Shown: positions 53,411 to 61,733 of the stretch, piece after piece
How the letters are laid out: every line of letters starts with the position of its first letter
Position numbering within the stretch: position 1 is the stretch's first letter
Assembly: GCF_014836555.1 (NCBI RefSeq)
Contig: NZ_JACSQQ010000015.1
Location: forward strand, 25,172 to 89,171
Direction of reading: 5' to 3'
DNA length: 64,000 nt
Origin: Oerskovia rustica
GTDB taxonomy: Bacteria; Actinomycetota; Actinomycetes; Actinomycetales; Cellulomonadaceae
The notes under the pieces: model-generated
What the model saw: only the letters and a program-made list of their open reading frames with translations
Database searches by the model: none
What the model was told of the DNA's origin: nothing
Translations under genes and position numbers: made by a program

Positions 53411-53935
53411 TCAGGCCCCGTCCGCCTGCCCCTGGTAGTCGCCGATGCGCTGCGCGAGCTTGGCGCGCCCCGCGTGCACCTGCGCCATGATCTTGCCGAG
53501 GTCCACCTCGAACTCCGCGAGGCGACGGTCGCAGTAGTCGTCGGCGTCGACGCGCAGCTCCGCGGCGGTCCGCTCGGCCTCCTCGACGATCGCTCGGGCG
53601 CGGGACTCGGCCTGGACCGCTACCTGCTCCTTCTGGACCAGCTCGATCGCCCGGGCGCGCGCCGTGTTGAGGATGTCCTCTGCCTGCCGGTTCGCGTCCT
53701 CCAGGACGGCGTTGGCCTCGGCCAGGACCTCGTCCGCGTGCGCGAGCTGCTCGGGCAGCGCCTGGCGCATCTCGTCGACGAGGGCAAGAGCGTCGGCCTT
53801 GTGCACGAGGACCGAGGACGACATGGGCATCGCCCGGGCGTTCTCGACGAGCAGGGCCAGGTCGTCGAGGATCACGTGGAGACCGGCCTCGGTCTGCGCC
53901 TCGTCCTCGGTCTGCCCGAGCGGGTGGTCGTTCAT
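53411..53935 (-). CDS. DivIVA-like coiled-coil protein
   Basis: The 174-residue protein is mostly predicted coiled coil: ALVDEMRQALPEQLAHADEVLAEANAVLEDA and RARAIVEEAERTAAELRVDAD (key parts VDEMRQALPEQL and RAIVEEAERTA). It resembles the cell-division-initiation/ATP synthase B-like proteins conserved beside coaD in actinobacteria. A link to septum or pole organisation is inferred from this position. Its ATG overlaps the coaD stop (ATGA). Confidence 0.75.
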   Translation of the reverse strand: MNDHPLGQTEDEAQTEAGLHVILDDLALLVENARAMPMSSSVLVHKADALALVDEMRQALPEQLAHADEVLAEANAVLEDANRQAEDILNTARARAIELVQKEQVAVQAESRARAIVEEAERTAAELRVDADDYCDRRLAEFEVDLGKIMAQVHAGRAKLAQRIGDYQGQADGA

Positions 53936-54477
53936 CGGCCTGTTCCTTCCGTGGTGGGGGGCGCCTGCGCCGACCCGTCGGCGCGGGCGGCGCGGTCTGC
54001 GAGCGCCTGGCGCACGAGGTCCCCGACGCCCGCGGGCACCAGGTCGTCGACGGGACCGCCGAAGCGGGCCACGTCCTTGACGAGCGAGGACGCGACGTGG
54101 GCGAGGGCGGGGTCGCCCGGGACGAACACCGTCTCGACGCCCACGAGATGACGGTTCATGAGGGCCATGGGCAGCTCGGCGTCGAAGTCCGCACCGCCCC
54201 GCAGCCCCTTGACGACGGCCGCCGCGCCGGCGTCCCGGCAGAAGTCCACGAGGAGGCCGGGCACGATCTCGACGCGGACGTCCTCGAGCCCCGGGCTCAC
54301 GGCGAGCGCCGCGCGGGCGATCTCGACGCGCTGCTCGGCGCTCAGCAGCGCTGACTTGGAGGAGTTGCGGGCGACCCCCAGGATCACCTCGTCGAACAGC
54401 GACCGCGCTCGGCGGACGATGTCGAGGTGGCCGAGGGTGAGGGGGTCGAACGACCCCGGGCAGACGGCGATGGTCAC
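53932..54477 (-). CDS. coaD: Pantetheine-phosphate adenylyltransferase
   Basis: CoaD makes dephospho-CoA from 4'-phosphopantetheine and ATP. The 181-residue protein has the nucleotidyltransferase motif GSFDPLTLGHLDIVRRA, then VVKGLRGGADFDAELPMALMNR (key part GLRGGADFDAE) and SSLVKDVARFGG with the usual SSS/T loop. Start GTG 54477 is fixed by the MTIAVCPGSFDP start and the TACCGT box 6 nt upstream. A 20-residue tail is extra. Confidence 0.94.
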   Translation of the reverse strand: MTIAVCPGSFDPLTLGHLDIVRRARSLFDEVILGVARNSSKSALLSAEQRVEIARAALAVSPGLEDVRVEIVPGLLVDFCRDAGAAAVVKGLRGGADFDAELPMALMNRHLVGVETVFVPGDPALAHVASSLVKDVARFGGPVDDLVPAGVGDLVRQALADRAARADGSAQAPPTTEGTGR

Positions 54478-54628
54478 CTCGCCACGGTAGTACACGCCCG
54501 CCGGGAATCCGGGCAGGTCAGGGCTGTCGGGCGACCCGCGGAGCGCCAGCACGGCGCCGGGGCGGCAGCCCGGCCGGGGACGCCCGACCGTCCTGCGCGC
54601 ACGCCACGAGCGCGGCAGGATGGGGGCC

Positions 54629-55513
54629 ATGCCTCCCGTGTCCGGCCCCGTCGTCGTCCCCCTGCGTTCCGTCGAGCAGCTCACGCAGCTCTACCGGGAC
54701 GTGCTGAGCCCGTCGTTCCCGCCTGCCGAGCTGGTCTCGCTCGACTCGTTCCTCGCGGACCACGCGGCGGGGCACCTGGAGTCGTTGGGCGTCGTCGAGG
54801 TGCCCGACGGCGCCACTCCCCCGGCCGGTCCGGCCGCGGCGGGCACGAGGTCGGGTGAGGCGGGCACCGGGCTGGCCGGGGCGAGCACCGCCTCGGACGG
54901 CCTCGGCGAGGAGAGCACCTCGACGGGCGGGACCGGCACGGTGCCGACCGGTCGCGTGGTGGCGGGCGTCGTCGGGTCCTGGTCGGCCGAGGCGCGCGTC
55001 CTGCTGGTGCAGTACCTGGCGATCGCCCCGGGGCGCCGCGGAGGTGGCATCGGTGCCGCACTGCTCGGGGCCGCGGTCGCCGCGTGGCTGAAGGACCTGC
55101 ACCCGGTCATGGTGCTCGGCGAGGTCGAGCACCCGCGGTTCCATGCCGCGAGCGAGGCGCACGGCGACCCCGAGGCTCGGCTGCGGTTCTACGCCCGCCA
55201 CGGTGGGCGCGTGCTCGCGGTGCCGTACTTCCAGCCCGGCAACGAGCCGGGGGCTGAGCGGGTCCCGGCACTGCTGCTCATGACGCTCGCGACCGAGGAC
55301 CCGGAGGCGGCGAGCGTACCCGCCGCGCCCCTGCGCGCGTTCCTGCGGGAGTACTTCGAGGCCAGCGAGGGATCCTTGGCCAACGACGCACCGACCCGCG
55401 CCCTGCTCGACGCGGTGTCGGGCGACCGGGTCGCGCTGCTCGGCGTGGACGAGCTGGACCACGTGCCCGTGGGGCTGCTCGACGGGTCGTCGCTGCGCGC
55501 GCCGGCGGGCTGA
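54629..55513 (+). CDS. GNAT-family acetyltransferase
   Basis: The 294-residue protein has an acetyl-CoA site LAIAPGRRGGGIGAALLGAAV, a catalytic-strand region MVLGEVEHPR and YARHGGRVLAVPYFQP. A Gly/Thr/Ser-rich insertion of about 45 residues (about residues 64-110) splits the N-terminal part. The substrate is unknown. It is the only plus-strand gene between coaD and rsmD. ATG 54629 lies 7 nt after CAGGAT, with ATG 54620 as an alternative. Confidence 0.75.
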   Translation: MPPVSGPVVVPLRSVEQLTQLYRDVLSPSFPPAELVSLDSFLADHAAGHLESLGVVEVPDGATPPAGPAAAGTRSGEAGTGLAGASTASDGLGEESTSTGGTGTVPTGRVVAGVVGSWSAEARVLLVQYLAIAPGRRGGGIGAALLGAAVAAWLKDLHPVMVLGEVEHPRFHAASEAHGDPEARLRFYARHGGRVLAVPYFQPGNEPGAERVPALLLMTLATEDPEAASVPAAPLRAFLREYFEASEGSLANDAPTRALLDAVSGDRVALLGVDELDHVPVGLLDGSSLRAPAG

Positions 55514-55537
55514 CGCCGTCCGGCCCCCCGCCGTCCG

Positions 55538-55640
55538 CCCGCGAGACGGGAGGTTCGGTCCCAGACGGGAGCCTTCGCCCGTTGCGGGGAGACCCGTCTC
55601 GGACCGAACCACCCGCACCCCGGCACCCGTCTCGCGCGGG
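55538..55640. terminator. Nested long inverted repeat between convergent genes
   Basis: Inner 18-bp arms (55552-55569 and 55593-55610) match at 17 positions. Outer arms (55538-55550 and 55626-55640) pair except for a 2-base insertion. All four carry AGACGGG or its complement, so alternative pairings are possible. The rsmD stop starts 3 bp after the right end. Confidence 0.75.
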
Positions 55641-55642
55641 TC

Positions 55643-56227
55643 TCAGGACGCGTCGGCCTGCGGCTCCTCGGCCGTCGCGGGGCCCGCGTAGTACACCGCG
55701 GTCTCGCCGTAGTCCTTGCGGGCGAGCAGCTCCCACCCGGACGGCCACGTCGGTTCGGGGCTGCGTGTAGACCGCTCGACCACGACGACCGCGTCCTCGA
55801 CGAGCGCCGAGGTCTGCGCGAGCTGGCGCAGGAGCTCGGCGACGACGGCCTCCGACACGTCGTAGGGCGGGTCGATGAAGACGACGTCCCACGTGGTCGA
55901 CGGAGGCGACTGCACGAACTTCTCGGCCTTGTCCTGGACGACCTGCACGTTCGTCAGGCCGAGGGTCTTCACGTTGGCCCGGCAGACCTCTGCCGCGACC
56001 CGGGCCGCGTCCACGAGCACGACTCGCTGCGCGCCGCGCGAGGCCGCCTCGAGCCCCAGGGCGCCGGACCCCGCGTACAGGTCCAGGACGTAGGCGCCGT
56101 CGAGGACCCCGTAGTGCTCGAGCCGCGAGAAGATCGCCTCGCGTACCCGGTCGCTCGTGGGCCGCGTCCCCTTGGGGGGCACCTGCAGGCTGCGTCCACC
56201 GACCGTCCCGGCCACGATCCTCGTCAT
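55643..56227 (-). CDS. rsmD: 16S rRNA (guanine966-N2)-methyltransferase
   Basis: RsmD methylates G966 of 16S rRNA. The 194-residue protein starts MTRIVAGTVGGRSLQVPP and has GTRPTSDRVREAIFSRL, the SAM motif VLDLYAGSGALGLEAASRGA and the catalytic DPPY in VVFIDPPYDV. A short acidic tail ends it. ATG 56227 is 6 nt after TAGGCT. recG lies upstream, with a 94-bp gap holding a tandem repeat. Confidence 0.94.
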   Translation of the reverse strand: MTRIVAGTVGGRSLQVPPKGTRPTSDRVREAIFSRLEHYGVLDGAYVLDLYAGSGALGLEAASRGAQRVVLVDAARVAAEVCRANVKTLGLTNVQVVQDKAEKFVQSPPSTTWDVVFIDPPYDVSEAVVAELLRQLAQTSALVEDAVVVVERSTRSPEPTWPSGWELLARKDYGETAVYYAGPATAEEPQADAS

Positions 56228-56276
56228 GCGGACAGCCTAGACGGACGCCCTGGCACGCCCGCGCCGCCTGGACGGT

Positions 56277-56326
56277 GTCACCCTCGGCGGGCACGACCGT
56301 CACCCTCGGCGGGCAGAACCGTCACG
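56277..56326. repeat. Tandem 22-bp repeat downstream of recG
   Basis: Unit GTCACCCTCGGCGGGCACGACC (positions 56277-56298; key part GTCACCCTCGGCGGGCA) is repeated at 56299-56320 with two base changes and starts again at 56321. It runs right up to the recG stop codon. Confidence 0.7.
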
Positions 56327-58697
56327 CGCGTTCCAGGAACTCCTCGCGCTCGGGGTCGAGCCGGCTCGCGATCGCGGCCCGCAGCTCCGGGTGCTGCTCG
56401 AGCTCTGGGTCGCCGCCGACGACCTCCGCGGCGTCGGCTCGCGCCTGCTCGATCACCGCGACGTCCTTGACGACGCGCAGCAGCCGCAGCGAGCTCGCCC
56501 TGCCGGACTGGGCCGCGCCCAGCACGTCGCCCTCGCTGCGCAGCTCGAGGTCCACGGTCGCGAGCCGGAACCCGTCCGTCGTCTCGGCCATGGTCTCGAC
56601 GCGCACGGCCGCGGGCGTCCCGGGCTCGACGGTCGAGACGAGCAGGCACAGCCCGGGCGCGGATCCGCGGCCCACGCGCCCGCGGAGCTGGTGAAGCTGC
56701 GAGAGGCCGAAGCGGTCGGCGTCGAACACGACCATGACGGTGGCCTCGGGGACGTCCACGCCGACCTCGACCACGGTCGTGGAGACCAGCACCTGGACGG
56801 CCCCGGACGCGAAGTCGGCCATGACCTTCTCCTTGTCCGCGGGGGCCATCTGCCCGTGCAGGACCCCGACGGCGAGCCCGCGCAGGGCTGGCACGCTCGC
56901 GAGCTCCTCGGCGACCTCGAGCACGGCGCGCAGCGGTGGCCGGTCCGACCCGGTGCCCGGTCCGTCCAGGTCGAGGAAGTCGGGCACCTCGTCGAAGTCG
57001 TCGGTCCGGGTCTTCTTCTTCGCGGGGGCGCCCTCCCCGTCGGCGGCGCCCGAGCCCGCCGCAGGTTCGTCGGGGTGGATCCGCGCGCACACCACGTAGG
57101 CCCGATGGCCGGCGTCGACCTCCTCGCGCACGCGCTGCCACGTCCGGTCCATCCAGGCCTCGTTGTCCGCGGGGACCACGTGCGTCGTGATGCCGGCGCG
57201 GCCGGCCGGGATCTCGGTGAGCGACGACGTCTCGAGGTCTCCGAACACGGTCATCGCGACCGTGCGCGGGATGGGGGTCGCGGTCATGACGAGCAGGTGC
57301 GGGCTGGTGCGGGCCTTGGCGCGCAGCGCGTCGCGCTGCTCGACGCCGAACCGGTGCTGCTCGTCGACCACGACGAGGCCGAGGTCCGCGAACTGCACGT
57401 TCTCGCTCAGCAGCGCGTGGGTCCCGACGACGATCCCGGCCCGGCCGCTCGCTGCGTCGAGCAGCGCGCCCTTCTTTGCCGCGGCCCCCATCGACCCCGT
57501 GAGGAGCGCGACGCGCGTGCCGTGGTCGGCCCCGCCCAGCATGCCCTCCTCCGCGAGCGGCCCCAGCAGGGTCCGCAGGGTGCGGGCGTGCTGCGAGGCG
57601 AGCACCTCGGTGGGAGCCAGGAGCGCGGCCTGACCTCCGGCGTCGACCACCTGGAGCATCGCGCGCAGCGCGACGACCGTCTTCCCCGAGCCGACCTCGC
57701 CCTGGAGCAGGCGCTGCATGGGCCGCGAACGCTCGAGCTCGCCGGAGATCTCCTCGCCGATCTCGCGCTGCCCGGCCGTGAGCGTGAACGGCAGCGACGC
57801 GTCGAAGTCCGCGAGCGCGCTGGGCTCGCCCGGTGCGCGCAGCGGCCGCGCCGTGGCCTCCTCGGCCTCGGCCCGCGCGCGCCGCTGGGCGAGCGCGGCC
57901 TGCAGGACGAACGCCTCCTCGTAGCGCAGCCGGTCCCGCCCGTGCTGCCACTGGCGCGTGTCGAAGGGCTCGTGGACGTCCTTGAGCGCCGCGTGCCGGG
58001 ACCCGAAGCCCCGGGCCTCGCGCACGGCGGGCGGCAGCGGGTCCGGCACCTCGTCCTCGGTCAGCGGGTCGAGGACCTGGCGGACGGCCTTCTGGATGCG
58101 CCAGCTCGGGATCGAGGCGCTCGCCGGGTAGAGCGGGATGGGGCGCCGCGCCTCGATGAGGGCGGCCTCCTCGTCGTCGGCGTCGACCCCGATGACGAGG
58201 TAGTCCGGGTGCGTGAGCTGGCGGGCCCCGCGGTAGGCGCTCACGACGCCGGTGAACAGGCCTGTGCGGCCGGGCTGGAGACGGCTCTCGTGGGTACGCA
58301 GCGCACCGGTGCCCTTCGCGAAGAACGTCAGCGAGAGGCGGTGGACGCCGTCGGTCACCTCGGCCTGGAGCATGGCGCCGCCGCGCGAGCGCATGGCCCG
58401 CACGGTCGCCTGGACGACACGAGCCATGATCGTGACGTGCTCGCCCAGCACCAGGCCACCGAGGTCGGTCAGCTTGCCCGGGTCGCCGTAGCGGCGCGGG
58501 TAGTGGCCCAGCAGGTCCCCCGTGGTCTCGAGGCCCAGCTTGGCGAGGGCGCCCGCCGAGCGCGGGCCGAGCACCTTGGTCAGGGGCTCGGCGAAGCGGT
58601 CGACCGGTCCGGTCACCAGGTCGCCTGCGAGGCGTCGCGTGCCGGTCAGGTGGTCCGCGTCCGCCCCGGGGGCGGCGGTGCGAGGGTCGCTGCTCAT
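56322..58697 (-). CDS. recG: ATP-dependent DNA helicase RecG
   Basis: RecG reverses stalled replication forks and branch-migrates junctions. The 791-residue protein has an N-terminal OB wedge domain (GEHVTIMARVVQATVR), Walker A QGEVGSGKTVVAL near residue 334, DEQH in VVVDEQHRFGVEQRD, TATPIPRT, and helicase motifs QVLVSTTVVEVGVDVPEAT (key part TVVEVGVDVPEAT) and QLHQLRGRVGRG. A lysine-rich insert (APAKKKTRTDDFDEVPD) lies in the C-terminal helicase domain. ATG 58697 overlaps the DAK2 gene stop. Confidence 0.95.
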   Translation of the reverse strand: MSSDPRTAAPGADADHLTGTRRLAGDLVTGPVDRFAEPLTKVLGPRSAGALAKLGLETTGDLLGHYPRRYGDPGKLTDLGGLVLGEHVTIMARVVQATVRAMRSRGGAMLQAEVTDGVHRLSLTFFAKGTGALRTHESRLQPGRTGLFTGVVSAYRGARQLTHPDYLVIGVDADDEEAALIEARRPIPLYPASASIPSWRIQKAVRQVLDPLTEDEVPDPLPPAVREARGFGSRHAALKDVHEPFDTRQWQHGRDRLRYEEAFVLQAALAQRRARAEAEEATARPLRAPGEPSALADFDASLPFTLTAGQREIGEEISGELERSRPMQRLLQGEVGSGKTVVALRAMLQVVDAGGQAALLAPTEVLASQHARTLRTLLGPLAEEGMLGGADHGTRVALLTGSMGAAAKKGALLDAASGRAGIVVGTHALLSENVQFADLGLVVVDEQHRFGVEQRDALRAKARTSPHLLVMTATPIPRTVAMTVFGDLETSSLTEIPAGRAGITTHVVPADNEAWMDRTWQRVREEVDAGHRAYVVCARIHPDEPAAGSGAADGEGAPAKKKTRTDDFDEVPDFLDLDGPGTGSDRPPLRAVLEVAEELASVPALRGLAVGVLHGQMAPADKEKVMADFASGAVQVLVSTTVVEVGVDVPEATVMVVFDADRFGLSQLHQLRGRVGRGSAPGLCLLVSTVEPGTPAAVRVETMAETTDGFRLATVDLELRSEGDVLGAAQSGRASSLRLLRVVKDVAVIEQARADAAEVVGGDPELEQHPELRAAIASRLDPEREEFLERA

Positions 58698-60415
58698 TCT
58701 GCTCCCAGCTCCAGGTCGGCGTGGTCGCGCCCCGAGTCGAGGACGACGACCTCGATGCCCGGGACGCGCTGGCGGGCGATGCCTGCGACGACGTCGATCA
58801 CGACCGGGTCGACCCGTCGCCCCGGCAGGACGGTCAGCACCTCGTCGTCGGCGCGGAGGAGGCCTTCGAGCGCGGGTCGCACGAGCGCCCCGTCCGCGGG
58901 GACCTGGACGGCCCGGACGTCGTCGAGGGTCTCCCGCATGAGGGAGACGACGTCGTCGACGGAGCCCAGGGTCGCTGCGGCGAGCGCCGCCACGACGTGC
59001 AGGTCGGTGGGGGCGTCGAGCACCTCGATGCCCCGCAGGTCGCCGACGCCCGTGCCGACGAGCCCGCCGGCCTCGCGGGCCACGCCGGCCGCGTCCTCGC
59101 TCCCGGGCAGGACGGCGACGCGGCGTGCGCCGGTGTCCACGGCCACGCGCAGCACTTCCCCCGGTGTCGGCGCCTGGTCGGTCGCGAGGAGGACGACGGC
59201 ACCGCTGCGGGCCAGGTCGGGCACGAGGCCGGGGGCCGACGTGATCGCGACGACGCCGTGCTCGGGTACCTCGCCGGGCGTCGGGACAGCGTGCCCGTGC
59301 AGGCCGCGCGCCGCGACCTGGGTCGGGAGGTGACGGACGCACACCTGACGCAGCCGGGCGCCGCCGGCCGCGGTCCGGGCGGCCTGGACCGCGCGCGCGG
59401 GGTCGTCGGTGTGCACGTGGGCCTGCCAGACGCCCTCCCCCACGACCACGACCGAGTCGCCGACCTGCGCGAGGGCCGCTCGCAACGCGTCGGCGAGGGA
59501 CGACGACGGAGCCGGGGTGCCTGTGCCGTCTGTGCCGTCGACCACGAGCATGACCTCGAACTCGCCGTCGATCCCGACGGGCGCGTGCTCGGGCGCCGCG
59601 CCGTTCACCGGCCCGACGACGTCGCTCCCCTGCGCGGTCACGCTCGCCGTGACATCGGTCACGTCCTCGTCGGCAGGCCCGCTCGTCATGGGGGCCATGG
59701 TGCCGTCGACCACCGACAGGGAGCTGCCCGGACCGAGGCGAAGGCCGTCGGTGGCGACGTCGTCGGTCCCCGCAGCGTCAACGGCGACGACCCCCAACGC
59801 CCGGCACAGCGCGTCGAGGACGAGCACGAGCCCGAACGCCCCGGCGTCGAGCACGCCCGCGCGGGACAGGACGTCGAGCTCTCGGGGGCTGCGCAGCATG
59901 GCCTCGTGCGCCCCCGTGCGCGCTGCGAGCACGACGCCGTTCCGGTCTGCCCCGGCGTCCGCCGCGAGGCGCGCGGCGACGGCGGCTCCGTCGGCCGCGG
60001 TGAGGATCGTGCCGGGGACCGGGACGGCGACGGCCGCGTACGACGAGCGGGCCGCCGCCTCGAGGCGCGTCGCGACCCGCAGGGACCCGACGGGCTCGTC
60101 GGCCACGGTGGTCGCACCGGCGAACCCGCGCAGGAACTCGCTGAGGATCACACCAGAGTTGCCGCGGGCCCCGATCAGGGCACCCCGCGCGAAGGCGAGC
60201 AGCAGGGTGTCGACGGGCGCGCCGTCGGGCACCTCGCCCACGGCCCGCGCACCCTCGGTGACGGTCAGGAACAGGTTGGTGCCCGTGTCGGCGTCGGCCA
60301 CGGGGAACACGTTCGCGCGGTCGATGCGCGCCCTGGCCTCGCCCAGCGTCCGGACCGTCTCCGCCACCCATGCCCGCACCACCGCGGGCTCGATGTGCTC
60401 CGTGCCGTCCGTCAC
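58694..60415 (-). CDS. DAK2-domain protein (fatty-acid kinase-like/YloV family)
   Basis: The 573-residue protein has an N-terminal DAK2 (DhaL-like) kinase domain with the nucleotide/metal motif NVFPVADADTGTNLFLT and ARGNSGVILSEFLRGF. A middle linker and a C-terminal DegV-like half (TSAPGLVPDLARSG onward) follow. It resembles YloV/FakA-type proteins, and FakA phosphorylates fatty acids with a FakB partner. The partner is not seen here. GTG 60415 follows AAGGAG by 10 nt. Its stop overlaps recG, and this neighbour pair is conserved in actinobacteria. Confidence 0.82.
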   Translation of the reverse strand: MTDGTEHIEPAVVRAWVAETVRTLGEARARIDRANVFPVADADTGTNLFLTVTEGARAVGEVPDGAPVDTLLLAFARGALIGARGNSGVILSEFLRGFAGATTVADEPVGSLRVATRLEAAARSSYAAVAVPVPGTILTAADGAAVAARLAADAGADRNGVVLAARTGAHEAMLRSPRELDVLSRAGVLDAGAFGLVLVLDALCRALGVVAVDAAGTDDVATDGLRLGPGSSLSVVDGTMAPMTSGPADEDVTDVTASVTAQGSDVVGPVNGAAPEHAPVGIDGEFEVMLVVDGTDGTGTPAPSSSLADALRAALAQVGDSVVVVGEGVWQAHVHTDDPARAVQAARTAAGGARLRQVCVRHLPTQVAARGLHGHAVPTPGEVPEHGVVAITSAPGLVPDLARSGAVVLLATDQAPTPGEVLRVAVDTGARRVAVLPGSEDAAGVAREAGGLVGTGVGDLRGIEVLDAPTDLHVVAALAAATLGSVDDVVSLMRETLDDVRAVQVPADGALVRPALEGLLRADDEVLTVLPGRRVDPVVIDVVAGIARQRVPGIEVVVLDSGRDHADLELGAE

Positions 60416-60538
60416 GCTCGTGGGGCTCCTTCGTCGGGGTCGGGCGCGCGGGGTGCCGAACCCCCGCAGAGCCTGCGATACTTACCGGACCACCGTAGTC
60501 CGCCCTGCGCGCTGCACCATGCACGCTCTCGGGTCGGT

Positions 60539-60568
60539 TTGGGGTGGAGGGTGGCCATCGGCTACCCT
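60539..60568 (+). promoter_or_regulatory. Predicted rpmB promoter
   Basis: TTGGGG (60539-60544) and TACCCT (60563-60568) with an 18-bp spacer precede rpmB by about 140 bp. Confidence 0.45.
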
Positions 60569-60707
60569 ATGGAGGTTGCCCGGACAGATCCGGGCGACCA
60601 CGGACGTTCCCCGGCCTGTGTGCTGGTTCGGAGCGTTCACCCCACAGACCATTCACTACGTCGCCGCTGTCCTTTCGCGGAGGCGTGCACGACGATCAGG
60701 AGAAATC

Positions 60708-60899
60708 GTGGCTGCCAACTGCGAAGTCTGCGGCAAGGGCCCGAGCTTCGGGCACAGCATCTCGCACTCGCACATCCGTACGAAGCGTCGCTGGAACCCG
60801 AACATCCAGCGCGTCCGTGCGATCGTCTCGGGTACCCCGAAGCGTCTCAACGTGTGCACCTCGTGCCTGAAGGCCGGCAAGGTCGTCCGTCACGTCTGA
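60708..60899 (+). CDS. rpmB: 50S ribosomal protein L28
   Basis: The 63-residue protein starts with GTG and MAANCEVCGKGPSFGHSIS, followed by IRTKRRWNPNIQRVRA and CTSCLKAGKVVR. It is a zinc-type L28 with four cysteines (CEVC and CTSC). AGGAG lies 5 nt before the GTG. A strong terminator follows within 20 bp. Confidence 0.96.
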   Translation: MAANCEVCGKGPSFGHSISHSHIRTKRRWNPNIQRVRAIVSGTPKRLNVCTSCLKAGKVVRHV

Positions 60900-60917
60900 G
60901 CCTTCCCGCTCGTTCGC

Positions 60918-60953
60918 CGAAAGCCCGCCAGGAATCGTCCTGGCGGGCTTTCG
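60918..60953 (+). terminator. Strong terminator of rpmB
   Basis: A 16-bp perfect stem (CGAAAGCCCGCCAGGA at 60918-60933, with 60938-60953) and an ATCG loop lie just after the stop codon. Confidence 0.88.
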
Positions 60954-61047
60954 CGTTCCTGGGGAACGCCCGGGCCCGACGGCGGTGCTCCCCTGCGGCG
61001 CGAGGCCGCGGTGCGCACGGGGTCGTCGGGGGCCGTGACCGGTCGTG

Positions 61048-61653
61048 TCAGTCCACGCGACGCCGCTTCGGCCGGGCCCGAAAGTGCGCCCGCTCCCCCT
61101 GGGGGCCGTGCAGGACGAGGAGCTCGACCGGGTGCTCGTCGGCGTTGAGGATCGCGTGCGGGGTGCGCGTGTCGAACTCTGCGGCCTCGCCCTCGCCCAG
61201 CACCAGGTCGTGCTCTCCGAGCAGGAGCCGCAGCCGCCCGCCCAGCACGTAGAGCCACTCGTAGCCCTCGTGCACCTTGGTCTCCGGCAGCACGTCCGAG
61301 GTCCGTCCGTGCAGGACCTGCTTGTAGGCCTGGACCCCGCCCGGGCGGCGGGACAGCGGCAGGATCGTCGAGTCTCCCCGCTTCACGGGCCGCGCGTGGA
61401 TGCGCGGGTCTCCCGTGGGCGGCGCGCCGACGAGCTCGTCGAGCGGGACCTCGTGCTCGCGCGCGAGCGGCAGCAGGAGCTCGAGCGTCGGGCGCCGGCC
61501 TCCTGACTCCAGGCGGGACAGGGTGCTCACGGAGATGCCCGTGCGGTCGGAGAGCTCGACGAGGGTCAGCTGACGCTGCTGTCGCAGCGCCCGCAGCCGG
61601 GGGCCGACGGCCTCGAGGGCGGCGGCGAAGGGGTCGTCCTCTGGTGCGTTCAT
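61048..61653 (-). CDS. XRE-family regulator with cupin sensor domain
   Basis: The 201-residue protein has an XRE helix-turn-helix at residues 18-75 (LRALRQQRQLTLVELSDRTGISVSTLSRLESG), represented by LVELSDRTGISVSTLSRLE. A cupin domain follows (KVHEGYEWLYVLGGRLRLLLGEHDLVL and DTRTPHAILNADEHPVELLVL). Such XRE-cupin proteins bind small ligands and often control the neighbouring gene. A GC-rich tail (RPKRRRVD) ends it. It faces an oxidoreductase gene through a TTGCC-N5-GGCAA operator. Confidence 0.85.
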   Translation of the reverse strand: MNAPEDDPFAAALEAVGPRLRALRQQRQLTLVELSDRTGISVSTLSRLESGGRRPTLELLLPLAREHEVPLDELVGAPPTGDPRIHARPVKRGDSTILPLSRRPGGVQAYKQVLHGRTSDVLPETKVHEGYEWLYVLGGRLRLLLGEHDLVLGEGEAAEFDTRTPHAILNADEHPVELLVLHGPQGERAHFRARPKRRRVD

Positions 61654-61663
61654 GCACCCGAGT

Positions 61664-61678
61664 TTGCCACTCCGGCAA
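61664..61678. promoter_or_regulatory. Putative XRE operator
   Basis: TTGCC-ACTCC-GGCAA is a perfect inverted repeat 11 bp upstream of the XRE-cupin start, with a third TTGCC half-site at 61684-61690. It lies between the divergent genes. Confidence 0.6.
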
Positions 61679-61733
61679 CAGGAATTGCCACCGAAGACCC
61701 TGCGCACCGATGCTCGTCGAGGAGGTGGTCCCC

